A model generated the notes under the pieces. It saw nothing but the letters and a program-made list of their open reading frames with translations, searched no databases and was not told the origin of the DNA. Position numbers and translations under genes: made by a program. Source: Crocosphaera chwakensis CCY0110 (GTDB taxonomy: Bacteria > Cyanobacteriota > Cyanobacteriia > Cyanobacteriales > Microcystaceae). Taken from it: a stretch of DNA of 64,000 bases. This document shows, piece after piece, positions 52,001 through 57,859 of the stretch. Position 1 is the first letter of the stretch, and the number at the start of each line of letters is the position of its first letter. The stretch is taken from assembly GCF_000169335.1 (NCBI RefSeq), contig NZ_AAXW01000022.1, forward strand, positions 13,228-77,227, in the 5' to 3' direction.

Positions 52001-52887
52001 CTACTAACGTTGACCGTTCCATTTCCTGTGATGGTTGCTCCACTATTGAGGTCGTGAGTCCCTCCATTAAAGTTTAGTTCGGCATCACTATCAATTTCAA
52101 AGTCCCCGGTGTGAGTTCCCCCATCGCTCAGTCGGAGAATACCGGAGAGGACTTCTACTGTATTACTGTTATCAAACTCCACTGAAATGGTAGTGACATC
52201 AGTATCATTACTATTCTGTTTACGGAATACCCCTTGGTTAGTAAATAGAGGGGTTGGAGCAGTACCAATATCGGCAAAACCACTGGCCGTGATAGAGGTG
52301 GCACTATTCCCTTCAGCGATAAAGGTTCCGGTACTGGTATTGAGAATTTGTCCTGAACCAATTTCTGTTCCTGAAGCATTAAGATTAATCGTACTGCCAT
52401 TCCAGGTTACAGTTCCTTCATTCTGTAGGACTCGTCCACTATCAAGGGAAAGGTTACTTAGGGTTGTGTTTCCTTCTAAGATGGTGGTTCCTGCATCTCG
52501 CTGAGTCCCCCCAGTGATGATGGCATTGCCTGTCACCGTAAGATCACCTGTTCCTTGTAACGTGCCACCAGACTGGGTAAAAGTATCAACGGTACTGATA
52601 CCATTAAGCTCAAGAACGCTACTACCGCTAAGACTTAGGTCATCATTGACCTCGAAGGTACTCGTCGCTATCAGAGTTCCCGCAGTTACCTCTAAAGAAC
52701 TATTGGACTCTAATGTTCCAATGGTTAAAGAATTTAAAGGATTTTGACCATTAAAAACAGTACCAGCAAGGGTGTTACCAATGAAAATGTCATCATTATC
52801 GACGGGCAGGATATTGTTATCCCAATTTAAGGAATCAAACCAAAATCTGGAAATGCCTCCGCCACCATCCCATGTTCTAAGTGCCAT
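46036..52887 (-). CDS. Giant Calx-beta repeat protein with RTX-like C terminus
   Basis: A 2,283-residue surface or secreted protein. The N terminus (TWDGGGGISRFWFDSLNWD) has no classical signal peptide. Residues about 100-955 are built from near-identical units of 228-229 residues, three full and one partial, with blocks such as FTNQGVFRKQNS and GTHTGDFEIDSDAELNF. A transition region (YTQTAGNTILNGG) leads to nine Calx-beta domains at about 1108-2146, each with xVTxxEGDxGTxxFxFxVTL and ATxxDNDYTATSGTLNFTG. The last about 135 residues hold an RTX-like segment (GRDNLIGTAESEIITGFKGYD, GMGGNDEF), which fits type I secretion without a signal peptide. Calcium binding and adhesion are plausible. The function is inferred. 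Confidence 0.85.
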   Translation of the reverse strand: MALRTWDGGGGISRFWFDSLNWDNNILPVDNDDIFIGNTLAGTVFNGQNPLNSLTIGTLESNSSLEVTAGTLIATSTFEVNDDLSLSGSSVLELNGISTVDTFTQSGGTLQGTGDLTVTGNAIITGGTQRDAGTTILEGNTTLSNLSLDSGRVLQNEGTVTWNGSTINLNASGTEIGSGQILNTSTGTFIAEGNSATSITASGFADIGTAPTPLFTNQGVFRKQNSNDTDVTTISVEFDNSNTVEVLSGILRLSDGGTHTGDFEIDSDAELNFNGGTHDLNSGATITGNGTVNVSSGTVNVDIPYNFAGTTELSGGGVLNLNNAVTTATFIQSGGVLAVTGDLTVTGNTSLGGGGRQQDAGTTILEGPTSITGTIGFDSGRVLQNENTLTWTGGTINLNPTGTEIGSGQILNTSTGTFIAEGNSATSITASGFADIGTAPTPLFTNQGVFRKQNSNDTDVTTISVEFDNSNTVEVLSGILRLSDGGTHTGDFEIDSDAELNFNGGTHDLNSGATITGNGTVNVSSGTVNVDIPYNFAGTTELSSIGILNINSAATTGTFVQSGGVLAVTGDLTVTGNASLSGGRQQDAGTTILEGPTTITGTIGFDSGRILRNENTLTWTGGTINLNPTGTEIGSGQIVNTSTGTFIAEGNSPSFILASGFSDLSTAPTPLFTNQGVFRKQNSSNTDVTIISVEFDNSNTVEVLSGILRLSDGGTHTGDFEIDSDAELNFNGGTHDLNSGATITGNGTVNVSSGTVNVDIPYNFAGTTELSSIGILNINSAATTGTFVQSGGVLAVTGDLTVTGNASLSGGRQQDAGTTILEGPTTITGTIGFDSGRILRNENTLTWTGGTINLNPTGTEIGSGQIVNTSTGTFIAEGNSSSFILASGFSDLSTAPTPLFTNQGVFRKQNSSNTDVTTIGVEFDNSNTVEVRSGILSFNSDNYTQTAGNTILNGGIIRSTGFSNALNINAGNVSGFGSVDGDLDNDAGTITPGLSVGDIATLNITGDYTETDLSNIDIEIGGLTNFDILDIDGTATFDGTINVSLVNSFTPLLGQTFEIITFDSAPDIATNLSFSGLDIGGGLAFAPVFNTNDLSLVVVETAALSVSDVILSEGDNGTTNFTFTVSLNGDTDAFSVDYDTVDGTATVADGDYLATNGTLNFSGTDGESQTITVSVNGDNKVELAESFDVVLSNLQGSGTLPVLVSGTGTINNDDNANISIDNVTQSEGNTGTTPFTFTVTLNNEVDTGLSVDFGTANGSATVANNDYQATNGTLNFTGNAGETQTITVDVNGDTTVEPDQTFAVNLSNIQASGRNVTFSDSVGIGTIQNDDGANLSINNVTLAEGDNGTQQFVFSVTLSNNISGGASVDFDTANGTATTADNDYSATSGTLNFVGNAGETQTITVNVNGDTEVELNETFFVNLSNASGATIADGQGTGTIVNDDSASLSISDVTLVEGNNGTQLFTFTVTLDEAVDTGFTVDYATANGTASTVDNDYTATSGTLNFTGNAGETQTITVEVNGDNKVELDETFFVNLSNVQDSGRNVIVTDGQGVGTITNDDSASISINNVSQVEGDSGTTAYTFDVTLDNEVDTGLSLDFDTADDTATVANNDYTANSGTLNFTGNAGETQTITVDVVGDTTVEPDEDFFVNLSNLNANGRNVSISDTQGIGTIENDDGAGFSISNATVTEGDSGTQTLTFDVTLNNAVSGGASVDFDTANGTATTADGDYTATSGTLNFTGNAGEVQTITVEVNGDNKVELNETLSVNLSNAIGANIVDGQGVGTITNDDSASISINNVSQVEGDSGTTAYTFDVTLDNEVDTGLSVEFDTADDTATVADNDYTANSGTLNFTGNAGEVETITVEVTGETIVEPDEDFLVNLTNLNANGRNVNIDDTQGTGTIENDDTPPVDAVFSISNATVTEGDSGTQTLTFDVTLNNAVSGGASVDFDTADGTATTADNDYTATSGTLNFTGNAGEVQTITVEVNGDNKVELNETLSVNLSNAIGANIVDGQGTGTITNDDSSSISINNVSQVEGDSGTTAYTFDVILDNEVDTGLSLDFDTADGTATVADNDYTANSGTLNFTGNAGEVETITVEVTGETIVEPDEEFFVNLFNLNANGRDVTLSDTQGVGTIEQDDIPSGPVEINGTPGRDNLIGTAESEIITGFKGYDVLTGMGGNDEFVFQSINDGLDIITDFELGLDVINLVELLNNDTNFTSNSQNPLDLGYVQIGSLAGFTTIGIDVDGSAGSNSYVRTLAVVQGIDVDQNTLDDPNNFVFS
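46460..49566 (-). repeat. Calx-beta coding repeats, nine units
   Basis: About 340-base units encode the Calx-beta domains. Several units are close to identical at DNA level; for example the blocks around 46620-46700, 47320-47400 and 48000-48080 share long exact stretches. They alternate between two sub-types (NNVSQVEG and NATVTEG), implying duplication of a two-unit block. Confidence 0.8.
50085..52400 (-). repeat. Tandem repeats of 684-687 bases
   Basis: An anchor sequence CTGTTTACGGAATAC recurs at 50161, 50845, 51529 and 52216, giving periods of 684, 684 and 687 bases. Units 50.1-50.8 and 50.8-51.5 kb are almost identical; the later ones carry small in-frame differences, including a three-base indel. 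This suggests recent duplication or gene conversion. Confidence 0.85.
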
Positions 52888-52933
52888 TGTTAACTCCTGT
52901 CACACTATATTACTGAAATTCATTGAACAAATG

Positions 52934-52955
52934 CAGCTTCACGTGAAGCTGTTTT
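52934..52955 (+). other. Palindrome CAGCTTCACGTGAAGCTG followed by TTTT
   Basis: Seven-base arms around ACGT form a strong hairpin with a T run on the forward strand. It lies 46 bases upstream of the giant protein's start on the reverse strand. It could be a terminator for forward transcripts or an operator for the giant gene. The 401-base stretch 52888-53288 otherwise shows only a short tandem repeat and no gene. Confidence 0.45.
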
Positions 52956-53072
52956 AGATACGCTAAATTTGGATTAAGGTGGCAACAAATCATAATTAAT
53001 TGTCACCTTTATTATTTAAAAAAGTCTTCAACTAGAAAACTTCATATTCGATTCTACAGAGTCGATGTTAGT

Positions 53073-53114
53073 TTTAATGTATAAGTTGTTTGCTTTAATG
53101 TATAAGTTGCTTAC
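53073..53114 (+). repeat. Two tandem 21-base units TTTAATGTATAAGTTG...
   Basis: TTTAATGTATAAGTTG begins at 53073 and again at 53094, 21 bases apart. The remaining five bases of each unit differ (TTTGC and CTTAC). It lies in the non-coding region upstream of the giant repeat gene; no function is apparent. Confidence 0.6.
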
Positions 53115-53288
53115 GTACTTAACAAAATTTAAAAAAGGAACTTTGCTCATACATCTGAACTAAAAAAGGCTAGAATCCTAACTATAAAAAGCTTTGAATC
53201 GACCAGGATTTATGGGCGACTCATTTTCGCTATATCTAGTCATGTGTATAGACAGAGTTTTTTAATAGGAATTTACCACAGGCTGTCC

Positions 53289-53429
53289 TTATTCAACAGT
53301 TTTATCGAGTGCCAACGAACCTTGAGGACAAATAATATCAGCCCAAATATCTTGTAAACTTTCAGGAGAAACTCGTAAAGGAATAAATATTTTTCCAAAT
53401 TTATAGGTAAAATCTCCTTCCTCAAAAAG
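53289..53429 (-). pseudogene. C-terminal protein fragment of unknown family
   Basis: One reverse-strand frame encodes LFEEGDFTYKFGKIFIPLRV, then SPESLQDIWADIICPQGSLA and LDKTVE, ending at TAA (53289-53291). The composition looks like real protein (balanced charge, helix-forming, sensible end), but no start codon is available and upstream frames contain stops. It is likely the tail of a decayed gene. I do not recognise the family. Confidence 0.35.
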
Positions 53430-53501
53430 TTATTTAGTGGACAATGACTTAACAAGTTATCCGCGTAAAATATTTCCACTTAACTCACCCGAAGCAAACA
53501 G

Positions 53502-53978
53502 TTAAATTTGTAATTCTTGTAATTTGTTTAATACTTTTTCTGCATGATTTTTCACTCTAATATTTCGCCAAATATAAGCAATATTTCCCTGTTGATTAAT
53601 AATAAAAGTTGAGCGAATAATTCCCATATAATCTTTTCCCATAAACTTCTTTAATCCCCAAACACCATAAGCTTCAGCAACTTTATGATCAGGATCACAA
53701 AGTAATTCTATAGATAAATTATACTTGTCAATAAACTTATAATGGGACTTTTCTGAATCAGGACTAATACCGATAATTTTTGCGCCAATTTTCTCAAATT
53801 CTGGGTTTAATGTTGTAAAGTCTTGTGCTTCTGTTGTACAACCTGGTGTATTATCCTTAGGATAGAAATATAACACCAACCATTTTCCTAATATATCTTC
53901 TAACTTAATCCTTTCACCCTTCTGGTTATTAAGGGCGAAAGAAGGCGTATTTTGTCCAATTTCTAATAAATTACTCAT
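53502..53978 (-). CDS. bcp: Peroxiredoxin, Bcp/PrxQ type
   Basis: A 158-residue thiol peroxidase that reduces hydroperoxides, often via thioredoxin. It has the family motifs LVLYFYPKDNTPGCTTEAQDF (peroxidatic Cys in PGCT), GISPDSEKSHYKF, LLCDPDHKVAEAYGVW and RSTFIINQQGNI. The usual resolving Cys five residues after the peroxidatic Cys is replaced by Gln. Another Cys, in LLCDPDHK, lies where most relatives have Ser and could take over that role. The start is the ATG at 53976-53978 (MSNLLEIGQ); a longer frame adds five non-conserved residues. Confidence 0.92.
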   Translation of the reverse strand: MSNLLEIGQNTPSFALNNQKGERIKLEDILGKWLVLYFYPKDNTPGCTTEAQDFTTLNPEFEKIGAKIIGISPDSEKSHYKFIDKYNLSIELLCDPDHKVAEAYGVWGLKKFMGKDYMGIIRSTFIINQQGNIAYIWRNIRVKNHAEKVLNKLQELQI

Positions 53979-54141
53979 AATTAATTCAAACAATAAAAGT
54001 TAACTGTTCAGAGTTGTTATTATCAATAACTAATAACTGAAAAAACTGATAACTGATAATTGAAAAAGCTTTCCGTAATTTTACTCCTGACAAATTCTCT
54101 TATACTCCGTTATTTTAGAGAAAAATAAGGAGATTAAAAAT

Positions 54142-54993
54142 ATGATTGATTTAATTATACCTAGTGTCATTGGTTTAGGATTAGGTGGTTTTTTGGGTAA
54201 TGATTTAGCTAAAAAAGGAATTACTGCAGAAAATGCCCTAGAAAAACATCAACAAACAGCTAGAATCATTTTTATTAGTTTAGCAGGTATTTTAACCTTA
54301 TTGATTGTCATTGATCGCTCAAACATATCTTATTTTCTTCCTCCCCTGTTTCCTCATATTTTTTCCCTTTATATGCAAGCAACTTTTGATAATGTATTAC
54401 TGTGCTTTGGCTTTTTTATTTTTGGATTATTATTTTTGTTAGAATTATCAGGATGGTCATCTAGTAAGCGCAGAAATCAATTATTAATAGGATTAGGAGT
54501 AATCAGTTTCTGTTTATGCTTATTATTTTATTGGTTTTCTCCTATTGTGAATGATGTAGAAGAATTAAGGGTTGTCGATGGAGTCGTATTACAATCTACT
54601 ACTGTAACTTGTTCACCGGCAAGCATTGCAACATTAGCAAGATTGAGTGGAAAACATCCAGAAATTGATGAAAAAAAAGTTGTAAAACTAACTAATACTA
54701 ATCGCTTAGGAACTAATACATTAGCCGAAATTGCAGCAATGGAAAAGTTGGGATTAAATCCAGAGTATTATCATGATTTAACTTTAGAAGACTTATTAAA
54801 TCGTAAACAATTGGCTTTACTTCATGTTAAACAGAGGTGGTTAAGTCAACAGTTTCCCCATGCAGTTGTTTTAATGGGTGTTGACACCGAAAAAGAAGAA
54901 CTAATCATAGGAAATCCACTTTTTGGTACAGAAACTAAACCCTTTAGTGAATTAAAAGATTACTGGTTTGGTGAGGCAATTTTTATCAGTTAA
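54142..54993 (+). CDS. Membrane-anchored C39-like peptidase
   Basis: A 283-residue protein. The N-terminal half has about four hydrophobic segments (IDLIIPSVIGLGLGGFLG, RIIFISLAGILTLLIVI, NVLLCFGFFIFGLLFLLEL, LLIGLGVISFCLCLLFYW). The C-terminal domain resembles peptidase C39: Cys in QSTTVTCSPASIATLARL near residue 157 (with an upstream Gln), His in QFPHAVVLMGVD near 241, and Asn/Asp in EELIIGNPLFG. C39 domains cleave double-glycine leaders in bacteriocin exporters, but no ABC module or leader peptide gene is nearby, so the substrate is unknown. The start has an AAGGAG ribosome-binding site. It appears monocistronic. Confidence 0.72.
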   Translation: MIDLIIPSVIGLGLGGFLGNDLAKKGITAENALEKHQQTARIIFISLAGILTLLIVIDRSNISYFLPPLFPHIFSLYMQATFDNVLLCFGFFIFGLLFLLELSGWSSSKRRNQLLIGLGVISFCLCLLFYWFSPIVNDVEELRVVDGVVLQSTTVTCSPASIATLARLSGKHPEIDEKKVVKLTNTNRLGTNTLAEIAAMEKLGLNPEYYHDLTLEDLLNRKQLALLHVKQRWLSQQFPHAVVLMGVDTEKEELIIGNPLFGTETKPFSELKDYWFGEAIFIS

Positions 54994-55092
54994 TACTAAT
55001 TTTAAAAAGTTATTCAAAATTGCTCTAAGGGGATAATGGTTATTATGATTATCCCCTTAATTTCTATTAGTTTTTTCTGGTTTCAACGTTCA

Positions 55093-55761
55093 TTAAGCAG
55101 CGAAAGCAAAGCTGAAAAATGCAAAACCGATTCCACTAATAGCTAACCCAATCATTCGTAAAATAAAAGTAGCTTTATCCTGAAACTTTTTGCTAATAAC
55201 AATAGCCACGCCAAAAGCAGAAAAAGCGCATAATAATTGTATTATAGCAAAGCCAGCTAAATAAGCAATGATCGGACTCATTTCAGCACCAATAACTGCC
55301 TCTCCGTAAGCGTAACCATGAAAAATCCCTGCAATTATAGCTATAGTTGCAATGATAATAGTAGAAATACTAGAGGCAAAAAAATCACTTTTTTCTTTAG
55401 CTAATAAACTTCCGAAAGCTATCACAGAACTAGCAATAATAATCTCAGGATAGGGTAAATCAATTGTTTGTAAATGGATACCTGTTCCTATCATTGTAGC
55501 CATAACAAAAGTAATTGGAATTAAAAACCCTTGCTTAAATTTTGCCCCTAGTAAACCTACAGCAAGAATAAATGCAAAATGATCTAAACCAATGATAGGA
55601 TGACCTAAACCTGATAAAAATCCTTCAAAAAAATTACTAGGGGTTTCTCCTCCAAAAGGGTGATGTGCTTTAGCTGATTGTGCTATTATCAATACAGTTA
55701 AAACTGTTAAAATAATACTAGCTTTTAGACGTAATTGATCCTTAATTGACGAAAATCTCAT
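55093..55761 (-). CDS. hupE: HupE/UreJ-type metal transporter, probable cobalt importer
   Basis: A 222-residue membrane protein with a signal peptide-like start (LTVLTVLIIAQSAKA, followed by HHPFGG) and the HupE hallmark GHPIIGLDHFAFILAVGLLG near residue 52. The later histidines in IFHGYAYGEAVIGAEM (near 145) also match the family. Six or seven transmembrane segments are expected. HupE/UreJ proteins carry nickel or cobalt. The cobalamin riboswitch just upstream points to cobalt for B12. No hydrogenase or urease genes lie nearby, which also argues against nickel. Specificity is inferred. Confidence 0.88.
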   Translation of the reverse strand: MRFSSIKDQLRLKASIILTVLTVLIIAQSAKAHHPFGGETPSNFFEGFLSGLGHPIIGLDHFAFILAVGLLGAKFKQGFLIPITFVMATMIGTGIHLQTIDLPYPEIIIASSVIAFGSLLAKEKSDFFASSISTIIIATIAIIAGIFHGYAYGEAVIGAEMSPIIAYLAGFAIIQLLCAFSAFGVAIVISKKFQDKATFILRMIGLAISGIGFAFFSFAFAA

Positions 55762-55839
55762 CCGTACCTCGCAGATAGAGTTAAAAAATAATTAGTTAAA
55801 TCATCATACTTATGATCATTTAACTGATAACCATAGCTA

Positions 55840-55971
55840 AGTTATCGGCAGGTATTCTGACTTAGAAACTAATACTTTAGACTTCATCACAGTTGCGGGA
55901 CAGTGTCGGACTTACACCAATCTTTCCCTATTACTTTTAGTGACTGTTCCCCACTAAAACCGATAGCTTGA
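55840..55971 (-). promoter_or_regulatory. Cobalamin riboswitch upstream of hupE
   Basis: On the reverse strand the region reads CGGTTTTAGTGGGGAACAGT ... TTGGTGTAAGTCCG ... CACTGTCCCGCAACTGTGA ... AAGTCAGAATACCTGCCGAT. The blocks GGTGNAAGTCC, ACTGTCCCGCAACTGT and AGTCAGAATACCTGCC (B12 box equivalent) are the canonical conserved elements in the right order. It ends 78 bases before the hupE start. With B12 bound it should lower hupE expression. The expected flanking helices P1 (ATCGG/CCGAT) are present. Confidence 0.92.
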
Positions 55972-56115
55972 TTATTATAGTCGCGTTGAGTAAATTTCGT
56001 CAAATATTATTAAGGATAAATAAGTTAATTAAATGTTCATCAATCATTAAGTCAACACCATCGTTTAGCAAAAGTTGATTATAATACAAACATTAGTTAA
56101 TGATGACAGATTAAA

Positions 56116-56490
56116 ATGAATCAAAATTTTATTTTAACGGAAGTTATTTTAAGTTATAATCATCAATGCTTAGGAAAGCTTAAGTTAAATTGGAATCCCC
56201 AAAAAAGCAATTATTTAGAATTAGAAGGAACAATATACACTATCTTAGAATATCATCATCATTATCATTATCAAGTAGGTGGTTATCAATTAAAAAAAAT
56301 ATCTCTTTATGTACAAAAAGTGGAAGATAGTCAAGAGAAAAATCTAGTTGATGGTCGTTGGGTTTTAGGAGATATTAATTGTCATTTTAATGCTAATTCC
56401 GAGATAATAATCTGTGCAGTTAATCCTCAAGGTTCTTGTCAGAATTGTCAATTTTTTGAACCCAAAAAAGACAATAAAATTCATAATTAA
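56116..56490 (+). CDS. DUF6464 family protein
   Basis: A 124-residue protein of a cyanobacterial family of unknown function. The C-terminal cysteine cluster CAVNPQGSCQNCQFFEP is the recognisable feature and probably binds a metal. Earlier blocks are LELEGTIYTILEYHHHYHYQ (with a His-rich patch) and ISLYVQKVED. No signal peptide is seen. The gene is divergent from the hupE riboswitch, and its stop overlaps the fmt stop by four bases on the opposite strand. Confidence 0.72.
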   Translation: MNQNFILTEVILSYNHQCLGKLKLNWNPQKSNYLELEGTIYTILEYHHHYHYQVGGYQLKKISLYVQKVEDSQEKNLVDGRWVLGDINCHFNANSEIIICAVNPQGSCQNCQFFEPKKDNKIHN

Positions 56491-57485
56491 CCTAATATTT
56501 CTCCTACTTTTAGATGGCTTCCATTAACCAAATCCCAACCAGACTGGGGACGTTTACCGGATGGTTGAACATTTGATAGTAATAGTAATCCTTCTCCTGT
56601 TTGAATCACTGGACCAAATTTTTTAATTAAACTGATAACTTCCCCAGGATTCCCTGTCATCTTATCTAAGGATTCAATGTGTTTTTTTAGCCCATCAAAA
56701 TTATCATCTAATGCTTGTAAATAATTATCATTAATCGGAATAGTTGCCGTAATTTTTAATTTATTATCTCGAAACGATGTAAAACAATTGGGATAAAATC
56801 CTCTAATTTGATTATGAATCGCGATCGCCGATTTATTCCAGTCAATAATAAAATCATCTTTATTAATTAAAGAAGCGTAAGTTGCTTCATCATCATTCTG
56901 AGGAATAGGTTTCATTTGATTATTGTCTAATTTTTCTAAGGTTTCAATTAATAAATCTGCCCCTTGATTAGCTAATTTTTCGGCAATTTCATGAGCATTA
57001 TCAAATAAATTTATATCAGTATAAGCCTTTAATAACATATCCCCTGTATCCATTCCTTCATCCATTAACATGGTGGTAATTCCTGTTTTGCGATCGCCAT
57101 TATAAAGACACCATTGAATTGGGGCAGCACCGCGATATTGAGGTAAAATAGAACCATGAACATTAACACATCCCAGTTTAGGCATTTGTAAAATTTCTGA
57201 TGATAAAATCTGTCCATAAGCTACAACTACAAACACATCAGCTTCACTATTTCGTAGCTGTATAAGGGTATCTTGATCTTTTTTGATTCTCTTAGGTTGC
57301 CAAACAGTAATATTATGATCTAAGGCTACTTTTTTAACGGCTGAAGGAATTATTTTTTTACCTCTTCCTCTTCTTTTATCTGGTTGTGTTACTACCCCAA
57401 TAACATTAAATTGAGGATGATTTAATAATTTTTGTAATGTGGGAACAGCAAATTGAGGAGTTCCAAAAAAGATAACTTGCATCAT
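56487..57485 (-). CDS. fmt: Methionyl-tRNA formyltransferase
   Basis: The enzyme that formylates initiator Met-tRNA using 10-formyl-THF. N-terminal VIFFGTPQFAVPTLQKLL, formyl-folate site VNVHGSILPQYRGAAPIQW (with catalytic Asn/His), TTMLMDEGMDTGDMLL with the catalytic Asp. The C-terminal Fmt_C domain includes IHNQIRGFYPNCF. At 332 residues it is full length. Two adjacent ATGs (57485 and 57482) are possible starts. It is monocistronic in this window. Confidence 0.95.
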   Translation of the reverse strand: MMQVIFFGTPQFAVPTLQKLLNHPQFNVIGVVTQPDKRRGRGKKIIPSAVKKVALDHNITVWQPKRIKKDQDTLIQLRNSEADVFVVVAYGQILSSEILQMPKLGCVNVHGSILPQYRGAAPIQWCLYNGDRKTGITTMLMDEGMDTGDMLLKAYTDINLFDNAHEIAEKLANQGADLLIETLEKLDNNQMKPIPQNDDEATYASLINKDDFIIDWNKSAIAIHNQIRGFYPNCFTSFRDNKLKITATIPINDNYLQALDDNFDGLKKHIESLDKMTGNPGEVISLIKKFGPVIQTGEGLLLLSNVQPSGKRPQSGWDLVNGSHLKVGEILG

Positions 57486-57859
57486 ATTTTTTAGTAGAGA
57501 TCAATCCTATTTTAATGTAAGCTGGCAATTAATTAACGGACTTTTAAAATTAATCTAAAAATTAATACAAAGAGGTACACCTAAAATTTAATTCTTAACT
57601 CCTGACTACTCAAACTAGAAAACTTTTTACCTTACAAGTATGGGAACTGCTATATTACTATTTTTATAGAAGAAGACTCTTTATTTTAAAAAGCAACAAC
57701 ATAGATAAATGTTTTATTAAACAATAACTTATCATCTCTATAACAACGATAGACTAATTCCCATTACTAAAAATCCTTAATACTATCTAAATAAATCCCC
57801 ACAGACCTGTAAGATTGTTTTAATACTTGCCGTTATGTAAATTTAGGAATAACTCACAC
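57486..57859. other. Intergenic region upstream of fmt and the transketolase-like gene
   Basis: This 374-base divergent gap is AT-rich and contains no frame with protein-like character. It should hold promoters for both fmt and the transketolase-like gene. I could not find a convincing sigma70 pair or operator. Confidence 0.4.

Noticed and set aside
50085..52400. CRISPR-like periodicity
   Set aside because: The period is 684-687 bases and entirely coding; there are no short repeats separated by unique spacers anywhere in the window.
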